Part shown: positions 42,069 to 52,985 of the stretch, piece by piece
Position numbering within the stretch: position 1 is the first letter of the stretch
How the letters are laid out: every line of letters begins with the position of its first letter
NCBI RefSeq assembly: GCF_003570725.1
Contig: NZ_QWVS01000033.1
Span: 1-64,000, forward strand
Direction: 5' to 3'
Origin: Peribacillus asahii
GTDB lineage: Bacteria; Bacillota; Bacilli; Bacillales; DSM-1321
DNA length: 64,000 bases
The notes under the pieces: model-generated
What the model saw: only the letters and a program-made list of their open reading frames with translations
What the model was told of the DNA's origin: nothing
Database searches by the model: none
Made by a program: the position numbers and the translations under genes

Positions 42069-43307
42069 ATGACAAATCGTCGAGTAGTTGTGACTGGAAT
42101 TGGTTCTTTATCGTCATTAGGAAATGATGCACATACAGCATGGGAAAATATTAAAGCAGGTAAGTCGGGTGTAGGCCCGTTAACTCGCTTAAATGCGGAT
42201 GAATTTCCGGTAAAAGTTGCTGCAGAAATTAAAGATTTTGATATTGAAACATACGTAGATCGAAAAGAAGCGCGAAAAATGGATCGCTTCACACATTATG
42301 CAATTGCTGCTGCAACTATGGCTGTTGAGGATGCAAAGCTTGATATTAATGAATCAAATGCTGACCGTGTTGGGGTATGGATTGGTTCTGGAATTGGCGG
42401 TCTTGAAACGTTAGAAATTCAACATGAAACGTTTTTAAAACGAGGCTATAAACGAGTAAGTCCATTCTTCGTACCGATGATGATTCCTGATATGGCTACA
42501 GGTCAAGTATCGATTTTATTAGGTGCAAAAGGAGTTAACTCTTGTACGGTAACAGCTTGTGCGACAGGTACGAATTCCATTGGGGATGCGTTTAAAGTTA
42601 TTCAGCGCGGTGATGCAGACGTTATGATTTCAGGTGGAGCAGAAGCGCCAATTACGAAAATGTCTGTTGCAGGATTCTGTGCGAATACAGCACTTTCAAC
42701 AAATCCAGATCCAAATACAGCAAGCAGACCGTTTGATGTTAACCGCGATGGTTTTGTTATCGGTGAAGGAGCAGGAATCGTTGTCTTAGAGGAACTAGAA
42801 CATGCTCTAAAACGCGGTGCGAAAATTTACGCTGAAATTGCTGGATATGGTGCAACAGGTGATGCTTATCATATTACAGCTCCAGCTCCTGGCGGTGAAG
42901 GCGGAGCACGTGCAATGAAGGCTGCGATTGCGGATGCAGGATTAAAACCTGAAGATATTCAATATATCAACGCACACGGAACAAGTACGCCATATAACGA
43001 TAAATATGAAACGATGGCAATTAAAGAAGTATTCGGTGATCATGCTTATAAACTAGCGGTTAGTTCAACAAAGTCAATGACTGGCCATTTACTAGGCGCA
43101 GCAGGCGGAGTGGAAGCAATTTTCACGGTTCAAGCGATTCAAGAGGGAATTATGCCGCCGACGATTCATATTGAAACACCAGATCCAGAATGTGATTTGG
43201 ACTATGTACCAAATGAGGCACGCAAGGCAGATATTCAAGCTGCTATCAGTAACTCATTAGGTTTTGGCGGACATAACGCAACGATTTTATTTAAGAAATA
43301 TCAATAA
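42069..43307 (+). CDS. fabF: Beta-ketoacyl-ACP synthase II
   Basis: A 412-residue KAS II that elongates acyl-ACP with malonyl-ACP. Cys164 in TACATGT is the nucleophile, with His in NAHGTSTP and in [13 protein letters not shown], and the closing [11 protein letters not shown]. Starts 45 bases after fabH with AAAGGAG as ribosome site; cotranscribed. Confidence 0.95.
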   Translation: MTNRRVVVTGIGSLSSLGNDAHTAWENIKAGKSGVGPLTRLNADEFPVKVAAEIKDFDIETYVDRKEARKMDRFTHYAIAAATMAVEDAKLDINESNADRVGVWIGSGIGGLETLEIQHETFLKRGYKRVSPFFVPMMIPDMATGQVSILLGAKGVNSCTVTACATGTNSIGDAFKVIQRGDADVMISGGAEAPITKMSVAGFCANTALSTNPDPNTASRPFDVNRDGFVIGEGAGIVVLEELEHALKRGAKIYAEIAGYGATGDAYHITAPAPGGEGGARAMKAAIADAGLKPEDIQYINAHGTSTPYNDKYETMAIKEVFGDHAYKLAVSSTKSMTGHLLGAAGGVEAIFTVQAIQEGIMPPTIHIETPDPECDLDYVPNEARKADIQAAISNSLGFGGHNATILFKKYQ

Positions 43308-43310
43308 GAA

Positions 43311-43426
43311 AAGCGGAGATGCCTTGGTCAGCTCGCGAAGAAAATAGGGATTGACCCGGAAGGCGCTCTTTGCCTTTCGAGGGCAATCATCTTTTTCACA
43401 GCGAGCTAGGCATCGGAGCTAGACAC
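43311..43426. repeat. Nested inverted repeat element (about 115 bp)
   Basis: Starts AAGCGGAGATGCCTTGG and ends GGCATCGGAGCTAGACA. Outer arms GATGCCT..AGCTCGC / GCGAGCTAGGCATC and inner arms GATTGACCCGGAAGGC / GCCTTTCGAGGGCAATC can fold into one long hairpin. It resembles a dispersed repeat with AAAGCGG and GGAGCTAGACA ends seen in many bacilli. No coding potential. Confidence 0.7.
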
Positions 43427-43465
43427 TAAAACATGTCGGAAATTTTATACTTTCTTATTAAAAAG

Positions 43466-43504
43466 AAGAGGCTGTCTCGAGGTCGAGACAGCCTCTATTT
43501 TGCT
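43466..43504 (+). terminator. Terminator of fabHF
   Basis: AGAGGCTGTCTC / GAGACAGCCTCT, 12 perfect pairs, then ATTTTG. Confidence 0.85.
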
Positions 43505-43607
43505 TTGTAAATAGATAATCCCGCCAATTTCATGAAAAAAGCCGCCAATTCACTTACTAGCAGCCACACGCATAAAATGACATACCTAAATGTGTGAGGT
43601 GAAGGAT

Positions 43608-44372
43608 ATGGGAATCATTCAAACAGATGAATGGATGGCTTCGGAGTTTGACCGCCCGTTAACGATGATGAAAAATCTAGATATCATCGATGTCAAACCG
43701 GAACAACTGTATCGTCATTTACAAGCGAATGGAATGTACACACCAAATGAGAAAGCGAGAAAAGTCTATCAGCATTTAGTGAAACAAGACGTCTGGACAA
43801 AAGCTGAACAGTTATTTACTAGGTACAATGAGTTGTGGAATGGCCCTGATGTTCCCGTTTATATTTTTCCGCTGCAGGCACCGGGTTTTTTGCAAAAGGC
43901 AAAGGAAGCGAAGTCTGGCCTTGCGTTTCAACATGCCGTATTTCTTTTTTTAGATAGCCATATTACTGATCAAGAGCTAGAAGCTGTGTTGATTCATGAA
44001 TATCATCATGTTTGCCGCTTGCATCGTACTAAGAAAGAAGCGAAGGACTATACGCTGTTAGATGCGATGGTTATGGAGGGGGTAGCAGAAAGAACGGTCG
44101 CCAAATATCTAGGAAGTAAATATTTAGCTCATTGGACTGCGTTATATCCCGAGTCCGACTATAAACGATTATGGAATCGGTATATAGAGGGGAAGTTGAA
44201 CATTAATCGTTCTAATCCTTTGCATGATTCGATTATGCTTGGAAAAAAGGGGTATCCGCACATGATTGGGTATTGGATGGGATACCAGCTTGTTAAACAG
44301 GCTTCTCCATTGTCTGTACGCCAATCGTTTGTTATTTCCGCGGAGGACATGTTAAAGAACCAAGTGCTATAG
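43608..44372 (+). CDS. yjaZ: YjaZ-like metallopeptidase-type protein (DUF2268)
   Basis: A 254-residue DUF2268 protein. The zinc motif HEYHH (in VLIHEYHHVCRLHR) and a downstream Glu region (VMEGVAERTVAKYLG) fit a gluzincin-type protease. ATG 43608 is used since GGTGAAGG precedes it; the in-frame ATG 43590 contains this site. Position after fabF is as in B. subtilis, where it is thought to act as a Zn-dependent protease. Confidence 0.88.
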   Translation: MGIIQTDEWMASEFDRPLTMMKNLDIIDVKPEQLYRHLQANGMYTPNEKARKVYQHLVKQDVWTKAEQLFTRYNELWNGPDVPVYIFPLQAPGFLQKAKEAKSGLAFQHAVFLFLDSHITDQELEAVLIHEYHHVCRLHRTKKEAKDYTLLDAMVMEGVAERTVAKYLGSKYLAHWTALYPESDYKRLWNRYIEGKLNINRSNPLHDSIMLGKKGYPHMIGYWMGYQLVKQASPLSVRQSFVISAEDMLKNQVL

Positions 44373-44482
44373 CTGAGTTTCCTCATCCAATTTTGGAAAA
44401 ATCCTTCTTTCTAATGGAATAAATTCCATGCATTTTGCCTATACTGATGGACAAACAGAATTTTGTAAGTGAGGGATAGAAT

Positions 44483-45238
44483 ATGCTATATCTTCATGAT
44501 GTATGGGTGAATTGGTTTGAAGGAGAAGAAAATGGTTATAATGTTTGCCATTTTCATGAATGGAGAAAAGATGATGGAATTGAGCTTTTAGATCAAGTCC
44601 CGCTTTTGAAAGTCTCCGCCTCTATGTTTCATTACATAGAAAATGACTTATCTGAGTTACCGAAATCTTTGCTCGATGATGTATATCAAAAAGCATATGC
44701 TAGAAAAAATCATGAACGAATTCAATTAGAATACTGCTTTGTTGTGACAGACGGCAACGGAATATTAGCAGTGGATACGATTGGGTATCATATTCCGATT
44801 CGTAAAAGTCGCCTGATTCCACGCCAAGAACAAATTGTCTATGAGATGGTTGAAAACCATGAAGCGTCCGACTATACATTTACTGAAAAACCGACATCTG
44901 AGAAGGAATATCATATTTTGTCGCCAGATCCTTCATTTATGAATGGGTTAACGCGAAAAGAGCGTCAATTAAAACAATTATTGTTCATGGCAATGGATCA
45001 ATTATTTAATGCGAAGAATGTAGCTGAAATTCGTTATTGGTATACGGAGTGGGCTCCAGAAAAGTATGCGATGATTCAAGAATTAAACTTTGATTTAGCA
45101 TGGCTTCAACTGTATGAAGAAATTAAAGAAGGATGGTCCGATAAACATTTGCAGCTTTGTGAAAACTTAGTAAAAGGACAGCCGTTCTTCGAGAAGTTAT
45201 GGGAAATGGAAGTTGGAGACAGTCCATCGATACTATAA
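44483..45238 (+). CDS. yjbA: YjbA family protein (DUF3603)
   Basis: A 251-residue soluble protein: [24 protein letters not shown]-like acidic stretches, [16 protein letters not shown], and a basic helical end ([29 protein letters not shown]). This is DUF3603/YjbA, unknown function. In B. subtilis the app operon precedes it and trpS follows; the app genes are absent here. Confidence 0.87.
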   Translation: MLYLHDVWVNWFEGEENGYNVCHFHEWRKDDGIELLDQVPLLKVSASMFHYIENDLSELPKSLLDDVYQKAYARKNHERIQLEYCFVVTDGNGILAVDTIGYHIPIRKSRLIPRQEQIVYEMVENHEASDYTFTEKPTSEKEYHILSPDPSFMNGLTRKERQLKQLLFMAMDQLFNAKNVAEIRYWYTEWAPEKYAMIQELNFDLAWLQLYEEIKEGWSDKHLQLCENLVKGQPFFEKLWEMEVGDSPSIL

Positions 45239-45239
45239 A

Positions 45240-45275
45240 AAAACAGTGCCAGGTCATTCTGGCACTATTTTTTAT
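45240..45275 (+). terminator. Terminator of yjbA
   Basis: CAGTGCCAG / CTGGCACT around GTCATT, followed by ATTTTTT. Related in core (AGTGCC) to the hairpins at 15335 and 16139. Confidence 0.85.
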
Positions 45276-45380
45276 GCTGAATGGAAAGGATTTTCTATAA
45301 AAACTGCTCGTGTAAAGGAGATAGAAACGTGATTCCTAGCCATACTAAGAAAGATTAAAATTCCGTTAGGAGGCAATAGT

Positions 45381-45533
45381 ATGGGAAGAGCAGATACTCC
45401 AGCAACATCCAGTAAGAAACGTTCATTACCTCAAACTCCGAGGAACTTAAAAATAGCTCCGGACTGTGTGGACGAAGAGTTCGCTCGGGAGCTCTGTGAA
45501 TTTCCAAAAATAAGACCTACAAGACCTAAGTGA
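45381..45533 (+). CDS. Small YfhD-like protein
   Basis: A 50-residue basic peptide: MGRADTPATSSKKRSLPQTP, then PDCVDEEFARELCEFPKIRP. The MGR start, the LPQTP block and DVEFARELA-like motif resemble YfhD-type small proteins of bacilli, though the C-terminus is shorter. ATG 45381 has AGGAGG six bases away. Terminator follows directly. Function unknown. Confidence 0.6.
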   Translation: MGRADTPATSSKKRSLPQTPRNLKIAPDCVDEEFARELCEFPKIRPTRPK

Positions 45534-45550
45534 AGCTTTTCTTTAGTGTT

Positions 45551-45585
45551 AAAAAACCCACGAAAAATTTTTTCGTGGGTTTTCT
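45551..45585. terminator. Bidirectional terminator, YfhD-like gene/trpS
   Basis: AAAACCCACGAAAAA / TTTTTTCGTGGGTTTT hairpin between convergent genes. Confidence 0.85.
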
Positions 45586-45604
45586 GCATGCAACGAGGCT
45601 TGTC

Positions 45605-46597
<993 letters not shown>

Positions 46598-46621
46598 CTA
46601 GTCACTCCTCTAATTAAACGT

Positions 46622-46653
46622 CAATAATAAATTCTGCTTCTACTTTATTATTG
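46622..46653. promoter_or_regulatory. Inverted repeat in the trpS leader
   Basis: CAATAATAAA and TTTATTATTG, perfect over ten bases, 12 bases apart, upstream of the trpS start. AT-only stem; operator or weak hairpin. Confidence 0.4.
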
Positions 46654-46736
46654 TAGAGATAAATGGCTTATGAATCCAGCTTTTTGCGAAAAAAACGTTT
46701 GCTTAATAAGAGAAGGAGCTATTCAGTTTCTTAGGA

Positions 46737-46931
46737 TCAGGAAGTTTTTTCTGTATTTCCGCCTACTTGATTCCAATTTGTTTGAATCCTCTGGGAGTGC
46801 TGATAAATATGCGCATGACGTTTGCCTCCAAATAGTTTCTCCGCAATGCCGTTTGTCAGTACACCGTTTACAGCTGTAATCCCGATAATTAAACTAGCGA
46901 CAATAAGGAAATCGATGAAAAAAAGAGCCAT
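46737..46931 (-). CDS. Small membrane-anchored hypothetical protein
   Basis: A 64-residue protein: one N-terminal hydrophobic helix (LFFIDFLIVASLIIGITAV) followed by a polar tail rich in His, Asn and Gln (KRHAHIYQHSQRIQTNWNQV). AAGGAG lies nine bases before ATG 46931. Not recognised. It lies upstream of trpS on the same strand, about 140 bases away. Confidence 0.6.
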   Translation of the reverse strand: MALFFIDFLIVASLIIGITAVNGVLTNGIAEKLFGGKRHAHIYQHSQRIQTNWNQVGGNTEKTS

Positions 46932-47428
46932 TTAAACAACTCCTTATATGGTGATTTCGTTCAATTAGTTCATTATATGTTCGGGTTGTACTATATAGGT
47001 AATAAAAGAACATATTTTATAAAAAACAAGAGGATTTACCATTTTTTTGAAGAATATTTATAGTACAAGATAAGCAGCTGTTTACCTTTAAAGCTTAGGT
47101 GGATGTATTTTTTAAAAACTTATTATATTCATTCCAACATAATTGCAATTACATAAGGTTTAATTGAGAATATGTATGTATTTTTTCAATTAGTATAGGC
47201 CTGTCATAGTGTATTTAAAGAATTTGAAAATGTACTATAGTACAGAAAAACCAATGTAATAAAAGGATTTTTGCAATTTTTAAAAAGGGTGTTCATTTTT
47301 AATTAATTAGTGTATAATTTAAATAAGAATTATTTAATTAAAGTTATTTCAAATTAGAATGGTAAATATGAAAATATATTAGTCCCATCATAGATCGCCG
47401 ATTCTATACTTAGGGAGTGTGAGTGAAT
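46932..47428. other. Spx upstream region with palindrome
   Basis: No gene seen. A perfect 14-base palindrome TGTACTATAGTACA lies at 47231-47244, and a TATAAT at 47313-47318 suggests a sigma-A promoter for spx. In B. subtilis spx is controlled by the redox repressors PerR and YodB; the palindrome could be such a site, though it does not match their consensus well. Confidence 0.45.
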
Positions 47429-47824
47429 ATGGTAACATTATATACATCACCAAGTTGTACTTCATGTAGAAAAGCAAAAGCATGGTTAGAAGAACATGAA
47501 ATTTCATATAAAGAACGGAATATTTTCTCGGAACCACTTACAATTGAAGAGATTAAGGAAATTCTGCGCATGACGGAAGATGGTACGGATGAGGTCATCT
47601 CAACTAGATCAAAAACATTCCAAAAGCTGAATGTAAATTTAGAAACGTTACCACTTCAAGAGTTGTATAAATTAATTAAAGAAAATCCTGGATTATTAAG
47701 AAGACCTATTATTCTTGATGAAAAGCGACTTCAAGTTGGGTACAATGAAGATGAGATTCGTCGCTTCTTGCCGCGTAAAGTTCGTACGTTCCATCTTCGA
47801 GAAGCACAACGATTAGTTAATTAA
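47429..47824 (+). CDS. spx: Transcriptional regulator Spx
   Basis: A 131-residue ArsC-fold protein that binds the RNA polymerase alpha C-terminal domain and switches transcription under disulfide stress. The redox CxxC is Cys10/Cys13 in [30 protein letters not shown] and the C-terminal LREAQRLVN (proteolysis signal for ClpXP) are present. ATG 47429 gives the standard N-terminus. MecA, encoded next, belongs to the same Clp-controlled network. Confidence 0.96.
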   Translation: MVTLYTSPSCTSCRKAKAWLEEHEISYKERNIFSEPLTIEEIKEILRMTEDGTDEVISTRSKTFQKLNVNLETLPLQELYKLIKENPGLLRRPIILDEKRLQVGYNEDEIRRFLPRKVRTFHLREAQRLVN

Positions 47825-47838
47825 TAATGTATTTGATT

Positions 47839-47873
47839 GCTCTGCTAGAGATTGTCTGCAGAGCTTTTTCTTT
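47839..47873 (+). terminator. Terminator of spx
   Basis: GCTCTGC / GCAGAGC with a 12-base loop, then TTTTTCTTT. Confidence 0.8.
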
Positions 47874-48207
47874 ACTTAGTTTTGAGAATCTTTATTTTTT
47901 TAAGAGTACAATGTATGGGTAAGGGAAATTTTGAGTATATAATAGATAATGAATTTAAATATTTGTCGTCGAAAATGTCATAAAGTTGCAGAATGAGGAA
48001 TTTTTCTATAAAATAAATGGCATATTAGGCAAACAATTGTTTTTTAATTAATGAAGTTTTTTATTTCCCTTCTTGTAGTTTTTATCATAAAATAGAGTAA
48101 CACTTATATTCCTATCAAGTCCTCATTGACTAAAGCTGGTTTTAGAGTAATTTTTGCTTGGGGGTTTTTTATCCCTTCAAAATGTGAAAGGAAGGGAGAG
48201 GAGATTT
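47874..48207. other. Intergenic region before mecA
   Basis: About 330 bases of AT-rich sequence without a gene or clear promoter match; T- and A-runs only. I see nothing else. Confidence 0.5.
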
Positions 48208-48876
48208 ATGGAAATTGAACGTATTAACGATGATACAGTGAAATTTTATATTTCCTATATAGATATTGAGGAACGAGGTTTCGATCGCGAAGAAATTTGG
48301 TACAGCCGCGAACGAAGTGAAGAACTTTTCTGGGAAATGATGGATGAAGTTCATCAAGAAGAGGAATTTGTTATTGAAGGCCCATTGTGGATTCAAGTTC
48401 AAGCTCTTGAAAAAGGTCTAGAAATTCTTGTGACGCGAGCACAATTAGGGAAAGATGGACAAAAGCTGGATTTAGCTTTTTCAGATGAAAAACTGAAAAA
48501 CTTCCAGATGGACGATAAAGTCGAGAGTCTCCTTGAAGAGCATTTCCAAGGAAAAGAAGATTATAGCGGCGTGGCCTTTGAAGATGGTATGATTGAATTT
48601 ATCACGGAGTTCCCAGACTTCGAGGATGTAATTTCTCTCAGTAAGCGTTCTGGCTTAGATCAATGGACGACTAAACTGTATGCGTATGAGGGTAAATATT
48701 TTCTATATATTGAATTTGCTGAAGATAGTATTGAAGAAGAAGATATCGATAATGTATTGAGTGTGCTGTTGGAGTACAGTCATGAATCTCCGGTGACGGT
48801 TCATGTTCTTGAAGAGTATGGCAAACTGGTGATTGACGGCAATGTGTTCGAAACAGTCTCCAATTATTTTTCATAA
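48208..48876 (+). CDS. mecA: Adapter protein MecA
   Basis: A 222-residue ClpC adaptor. The N-terminal domain (MEIERINDDTVKFYISYIDI in separate halves, REEIWYSRERSEELFWEMM) binds substrates such as ComK; the C-terminal domain (about 130-220; DFEDVISLSKR, KYFLYIEF) binds ClpC. The acidic middle is a linker. ATG 48208 has GGAGAGGAG upstream. In B. subtilis coiA follows immediately; here about 13.5 kb is inserted. Confidence 0.95.
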   Translation: MEIERINDDTVKFYISYIDIEERGFDREEIWYSRERSEELFWEMMDEVHQEEEFVIEGPLWIQVQALEKGLEILVTRAQLGKDGQKLDLAFSDEKLKNFQMDDKVESLLEEHFQGKEDYSGVAFEDGMIEFITEFPDFEDVISLSKRSGLDQWTTKLYAYEGKYFLYIEFAEDSIEEEDIDNVLSVLLEYSHESPVTVHVLEEYGKLVIDGNVFETVSNYFS

Positions 48877-48886
48877 AATTATGCCG

Positions 48887-48912
48887 ATTTCAAATAGAGA
48901 TCGGTTTTTTTG
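48887..48912 (+). terminator. Terminator of mecA
   Basis: CCGATTTC / GATCGG stem followed by seven T. Confidence 0.7.
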
Positions 48913-48920
48913 TATATAGA

Positions 48921-48972
48921 AAAAAGCGCCCAATTATAAGACTATATAAGTTTTATAATTGGGTGCTTTTCT
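48921..48972. terminator. Bidirectional terminator, mecA side and alcohol dehydrogenase
   Basis: GCGCCCAATTATAA / TTATAATTGGGTGC pair over 14 bases with flanking A- and T-runs; ends at the stop of the minus-strand gene. Confidence 0.8.
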
Positions 48973-50102
48973 TATTTTAACTCACTATATAAAGCTTTAA
49001 GGGATTCTTTCGTCACCGTAACAGGGTTATTCGCCATATTCGGTGCGAAGCTATTGGCAACAAGCTGGTCTAGATCAGCTTCTGTTTTGACACCAATTTC
49101 TTCTAGTGTTGTTCGTAATCCCATTTCCTTTTTCATTTCGTCAATACGGTCGGCTAATTCTTCCGCATCCTTAAATCCTAGACGCTGACTAAAAGCGTGT
49201 AGACGTTCTGTTTCAGGTTCGGATTGGCTATTTAGCTTCCAAAACGAAGGAAGTGTAAAGGCGCAAGCTTCGCCGTGCGGAATATCGAAATCTTGTGTTA
49301 ATGGATACGAACAAGCATGAGCTGCTGCTGTTTGAGTGAGATTAAATGCCATGCCAGCTGTAACAGATGCTTCGCTCATTTTTGCCCTTGCTTCTAAATT
49401 ATCCGGTTCGTGATAGGCGGTTAATAAGTACTCGAACACGAGAGAGGCCGCTCTTTCTGCTGCTAAATCTGTAAGCGGTTGATGTTTCTTGCCATAGTAT
49501 GCTTCAAGAGCATGAGCTAGGACATCAATACCACTTATCGCTGTAACGGATGGCGGGCAAGTGACGGTCAATTCAGGATCTACAAGTGCATACGTTGGAT
49601 AGAAGTAATCACTGCCAATGGGTGCTTTTATATCATTTTCGGTATCCGTTAGTACCGAAACAGTAGTGATTTCGCTGGCTGTCCCTGATGTTGTTGGAAT
49701 CGCAATCAACGGAATACCTGGTTTGTTGACGGGGCGTTTCCTAGAGAAGAAATCAGCTGTCGGGTACGGTGTTTTAGCAACAAAACAAGCTACCTTCGCG
49801 CAATCTATAATGCTGCCGCCTCCAAGTGCAATAGCAAATTCACATTGATATTTACGAATCATATCTGCGCAGGCATCCGTATTGTGAATGGTTGGATTTG
49901 GTTGAATATCAGAAAAGAGAGTAGTAATTCTTCCTTCTGATTGATCGATAATCTTTTGCGCGATTCCATTTCGAATCATGGAAGGGGCGCTGATTAATAT
50001 GCCGTTTTTTAGATTAGAGTCTTTTAAAATATCAGGTAATGTATTTAGTTTGCCTACTCCGAAATCAACCGGGACAGGTTGCACATAGAAAAAGTTCTCC
50101 AT
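48972..50102 (-). CDS. pydE: Iron-type alcohol dehydrogenase, probable malonate-semialdehyde reductase
   Basis: A 376-residue group III (iron-type) dehydrogenase. The dinucleotide motif is GGGS at 94-97; the metal ligands are Asp193, His197, His262 and His276 (GIDVLAHALE, AAHAC, DIPHGEA). It lies 82 bases downstream of the aminotransferase gene and in the same direction. In an extended reductive pyrimidine pathway known in some Firmicutes, malonate semialdehyde made from beta-alanine is reduced to 3-hydroxypropionate by such an enzyme (PydE). The assignment rests on context; sequence alone would allow other aldehydes. Confidence 0.75.
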   Translation of the reverse strand: MENFFYVQPVPVDFGVGKLNTLPDILKDSNLKNGILISAPSMIRNGIAQKIIDQSEGRITTLFSDIQPNPTIHNTDACADMIRKYQCEFAIALGGGSIIDCAKVACFVAKTPYPTADFFSRKRPVNKPGIPLIAIPTTSGTASEITTVSVLTDTENDIKAPIGSDYFYPTYALVDPELTVTCPPSVTAISGIDVLAHALEAYYGKKHQPLTDLAAERAASLVFEYLLTAYHEPDNLEARAKMSEASVTAGMAFNLTQTAAAHACSYPLTQDFDIPHGEACAFTLPSFWKLNSQSEPETERLHAFSQRLGFKDAEELADRIDEMKKEMGLRTTLEEIGVKTEADLDQLVANSFAPNMANNPVTVTKESLKALYSELK

Positions 50103-50184
50103 TGTTGTTTCTCCCCCTTTAGGTTATGCGATTATGTTAATATAATGGTCTGGAACTAAAAATTAACATTTATTATAACACGGT

Positions 50185-51552
50185 TTATTTTGTAAGTAAT
50201 GTTTGATCTGTGAAAAGATATTGCTGTTCGAATTGAATTAATGTTTTTTCGAATAAATCCATTGCTTCATTCAATTGCTGTTCTGTAATGACGAGAGGGG
50301 GAGCGATAATGACGCTGGATTCGTGGGAGTACGTATAGAAGCCGTTTTCACTTAATAAGCTAATAAATTTACTCATCAAACCTACTTTGTCTTTTCCGTA
50401 ATCCGTTCCGTATTCGATAATAGGTTGTTTTGTCGTTTTATCTTTCACAAGTTCTACGGCTGCGAATAGCCCGATATAACGGACATCGCCGACGGAATTA
50501 AATGAAAGAAGCTGCTCTAAGCGTTTTGCTAATTGCTCGCCGACTTTTGCTGCGTGTTCAATCAGATTTTCTTCTTGATAAATATCAAGGGTCGTACAGC
50601 CAATTTGAGTACAAACGGTATGTCCGCTATAAGTTAAACCTGTCATGAGTACGTGGTCATCGAAATAGTTTGCCACCTTGTCATTTACAATCACACCGCC
50701 GAGCGGAGCGTAACCAGATGTAACTCCTTTGGCGAAGGTAATCATATCAGGCTCGAAGTTAAAATGATCGACTGCAAACATTTTTCCTGTACGTCCAAAC
50801 CCTGTCATGACTTCATCGCAAATCATTAGAATACCGAACTCATCGCATAGTGCCCGCACTCCTTCGAGATACCCTTTTGGTGGAATAAGAACGCCGTTGC
50901 TTCCAGGAATCGGTTCAATAAAGATAGCTGCAATAGATTGTGGTCCTTCGTATAATAGTTGGTTCTTTAATCGAGCTAAGTAAAATTGAGTCGCTTCTTC
51001 TTCGCTAGGGAAATCGACGACTTCACGATATAAATAAGGGGTATCAAACTTGATAAATCCGGGGATTCCTGGCTCTACTTCGAAACGACGGCTCTCTCCA
51101 GTTAAATTACCAGCGCCGAATGTCGCTCCATGATAGGAACGATAGCGAGAGAAAATTTTGTAACGCCCTGTAACCATGCGGGCCATTTTAATAGCATGAT
51201 CATTCGATTCGGCTCCTCCGCTCGTAAAGAACACTTTAGCCATATTGGAAGGGGCTGCTTTAACGATTTTGCGTGCAAGAGCAGCTTTGGAAGCGGTAGC
51301 GAAGCCGGGAGCAGCTAATGGAATTTCTCCGATATGTTTAAATTCTTCGAGCAGCTTTGGGTGCTGGTGTCCAACATTTAAATAAACAAGTTGTGAGCAC
51401 ATGTCGATATATTTGTTATCGGTTTCATCCCAGAAAAAAACTCCTTCTGCTTTTGAGATTGTTTTAGGATTTACGTTTTTTTGTTTAGACCATGAGTGTA
51501 AGACATATTGCTGATTCTCTTGTTTAATTTGTGAAGCGTCCATTGATTTCAT
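50185..51552 (-). CDS. pydD: Class III aminotransferase, probable beta-alanine transaminase
   Basis: A 455-residue PLP enzyme. Phosphate-binding GGAESNDHAIKMAR, DEV at 246-248 and the Schiff-base Lys275 (TFAKGVTSGYAPLGG) are clear. It resembles omega-aminotransferases that move the amino group of beta-alanine to pyruvate or 2-oxoglutarate. Neighbouring pyrimidine catabolic genes make beta-alanine the natural substrate. Start ATG 51552 is chosen for the CGGAGTGG site; the frame extends to 51603. Amino acceptor cannot be told. Confidence 0.8.
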   Translation of the reverse strand: MKSMDASQIKQENQQYVLHSWSKQKNVNPKTISKAEGVFFWDETDNKYIDMCSQLVYLNVGHQHPKLLEEFKHIGEIPLAAPGFATASKAALARKIVKAAPSNMAKVFFTSGGAESNDHAIKMARMVTGRYKIFSRYRSYHGATFGAGNLTGESRRFEVEPGIPGFIKFDTPYLYREVVDFPSEEEATQFYLARLKNQLLYEGPQSIAAIFIEPIPGSNGVLIPPKGYLEGVRALCDEFGILMICDEVMTGFGRTGKMFAVDHFNFEPDMITFAKGVTSGYAPLGGVIVNDKVANYFDDHVLMTGLTYSGHTVCTQIGCTTLDIYQEENLIEHAAKVGEQLAKRLEQLLSFNSVGDVRYIGLFAAVELVKDKTTKQPIIEYGTDYGKDKVGLMSKFISLLSENGFYTYSHESSVIIAPPLVITEQQLNEAMDLFEKTLIQFEQQYLFTDQTLLTK

Positions 51553-51643
51553 AAAATAACCACTCCGTTTCCTTATTGATGTTACATTACTTAACATCAT
51601 CATAACTGTTTATCTATCTGAAAACAATGAATATTCAAACAAA

Positions 51644-51669
51644 AAAAGTTGTGCATATGCACAACTTTT
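51644..51669 (-). terminator. Terminator of the PucR-type gene
   Basis: A perfect 26-base palindrome centred on GCATATGC with arms AAAAGTTGT and ACAACTTTT, beginning three bases after the regulator's stop codon. Confidence 0.75.
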
Positions 51670-51671
51670 CA

Positions 51672-52838
51672 TTATTCCTTCAGAATATCCTCAATCATAA
51701 AGGCGAGTGAGATATTCGTTTTTGTAAAAGAATTGCTCAAATCAACATCTAATAACGATTCGATTTTCTTAATTTTATAGAGAACGGTGTTGCGGTGAAT
51801 GAACTCCCGGCGTCCAATATGTGATGTGCTTCCATCTTCTTCGAGAAAAACGCGGAGGAAGTGAACAAAATCTGTATCATGCAGCTTGTCATAACGATAA
51901 AGACGTCCTAACATATCGTGATGGAATGTTTCTATAATATCTCGATCTTGTACCCCCATAATGATTTTATAGGCCCCGATATCTTTATATTTACATAGTG
52001 ATGGATTTTGATGTTGTTGGGACAGATGAATGACAGTAAGTGCTTCGTGGTAGCTTTTTGATAGATTGGTAATGTGTTTATAGAAGTTTCCCATACCAAT
52101 GACTAGTTTTGTTTTTGAATTCTCTTTATTGACTCGGGTATAAATACTTTCTACTGTTTTTAAGAAAGGGATATTAGGTGTTTGTACATTTGAACGGCTG
52201 ACCATATAAATCATTTGGTTCTGATACACGGTTGATAAGAAATGTTTATATCTATTGGTGAATGCACTTTCGATGGCATCTGTAAATTTTGTAATAGGAC
52301 GCTTCGTATTAGCAACAGTGCACACGATAATTCCTAATTCTGCATCCTTTTTGTACCCCAGGTGTGCTAGTTCATGTGCAATCTTTTCTTCATTCTGTTC
52401 TGCGTGAAATAAGATGTTGGACAGAAGTTGTTCTGTCTTCGATTGAGTGTGCTGATGAGAAGATAAAAACTGAACAGTTGTTGTTAAAAAATCAGCTACG
52501 CGATAGGTCCATGGCATTTGAAAGACAGGGAACTGATTTTCAGTGGCGAAGTGCAGGACTTGCTGGGGGATTTTAGGGATATAAGGGCCAATGTTGAACA
52601 CGATACCAGATGCTTGATGATGAAACGCAGATTCAACTAAATGAATTAACTGATTTGTATCGCCCTTTATGTTGATGCCGGTAGAGATAAGGAGCTCGTT
52701 CGGTCTATAAAATTCAGCTAAATGTACGCTTTCCGTAATATTGATACCCGTAATCTCTCGGGCTAGTCCTTCTTCACCGGCCACTAATGTGAGGGCAGTG
52801 AATTCAGGCGAGTCGATCATTTTTTTTAACGTAATCAT
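51672..52838 (-). CDS. PucR family transcriptional regulator
   Basis: A 388-residue regulator. The N-terminal PucR domain (GINITESVHLAEFYRPNELLIST, FNIGPYIPKIP, PVFQMPWTYR) is followed by a central GGDEF-like fold region and a C-terminal HTH_30 (FIHRNTVLYKIKKIESLLDVDL). Such proteins activate purine and pyrimidine catabolic genes. It sits between the two arms of the pyd cluster, divergent to the enzymes at 52986 and reading toward pydD, so it very likely controls the cluster. Confidence 0.88.
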   Translation of the reverse strand: MITLKKMIDSPEFTALTLVAGEEGLAREITGINITESVHLAEFYRPNELLISTGINIKGDTNQLIHLVESAFHHQASGIVFNIGPYIPKIPQQVLHFATENQFPVFQMPWTYRVADFLTTTVQFLSSHQHTQSKTEQLLSNILFHAEQNEEKIAHELAHLGYKKDAELGIIVCTVANTKRPITKFTDAIESAFTNRYKHFLSTVYQNQMIYMVSRSNVQTPNIPFLKTVESIYTRVNKENSKTKLVIGMGNFYKHITNLSKSYHEALTVIHLSQQHQNPSLCKYKDIGAYKIIMGVQDRDIIETFHHDMLGRLYRYDKLHDTDFVHFLRVFLEEDGSTSHIGRREFIHRNTVLYKIKKIESLLDVDLSNSFTKTNISLAFMIEDILKE

Positions 52839-52985
52839 AATATGAATCTCCTTTCTAAATCAGACGCTGAAGTTCTATGTGCGACTGCACAATGTTTTTT
52901 AGACTAATGAATATATACAATTTAATTTATTAATAGTAAGATAACTACATGTTACATTATATCACCATTTGAGGGAGGAAATGTT

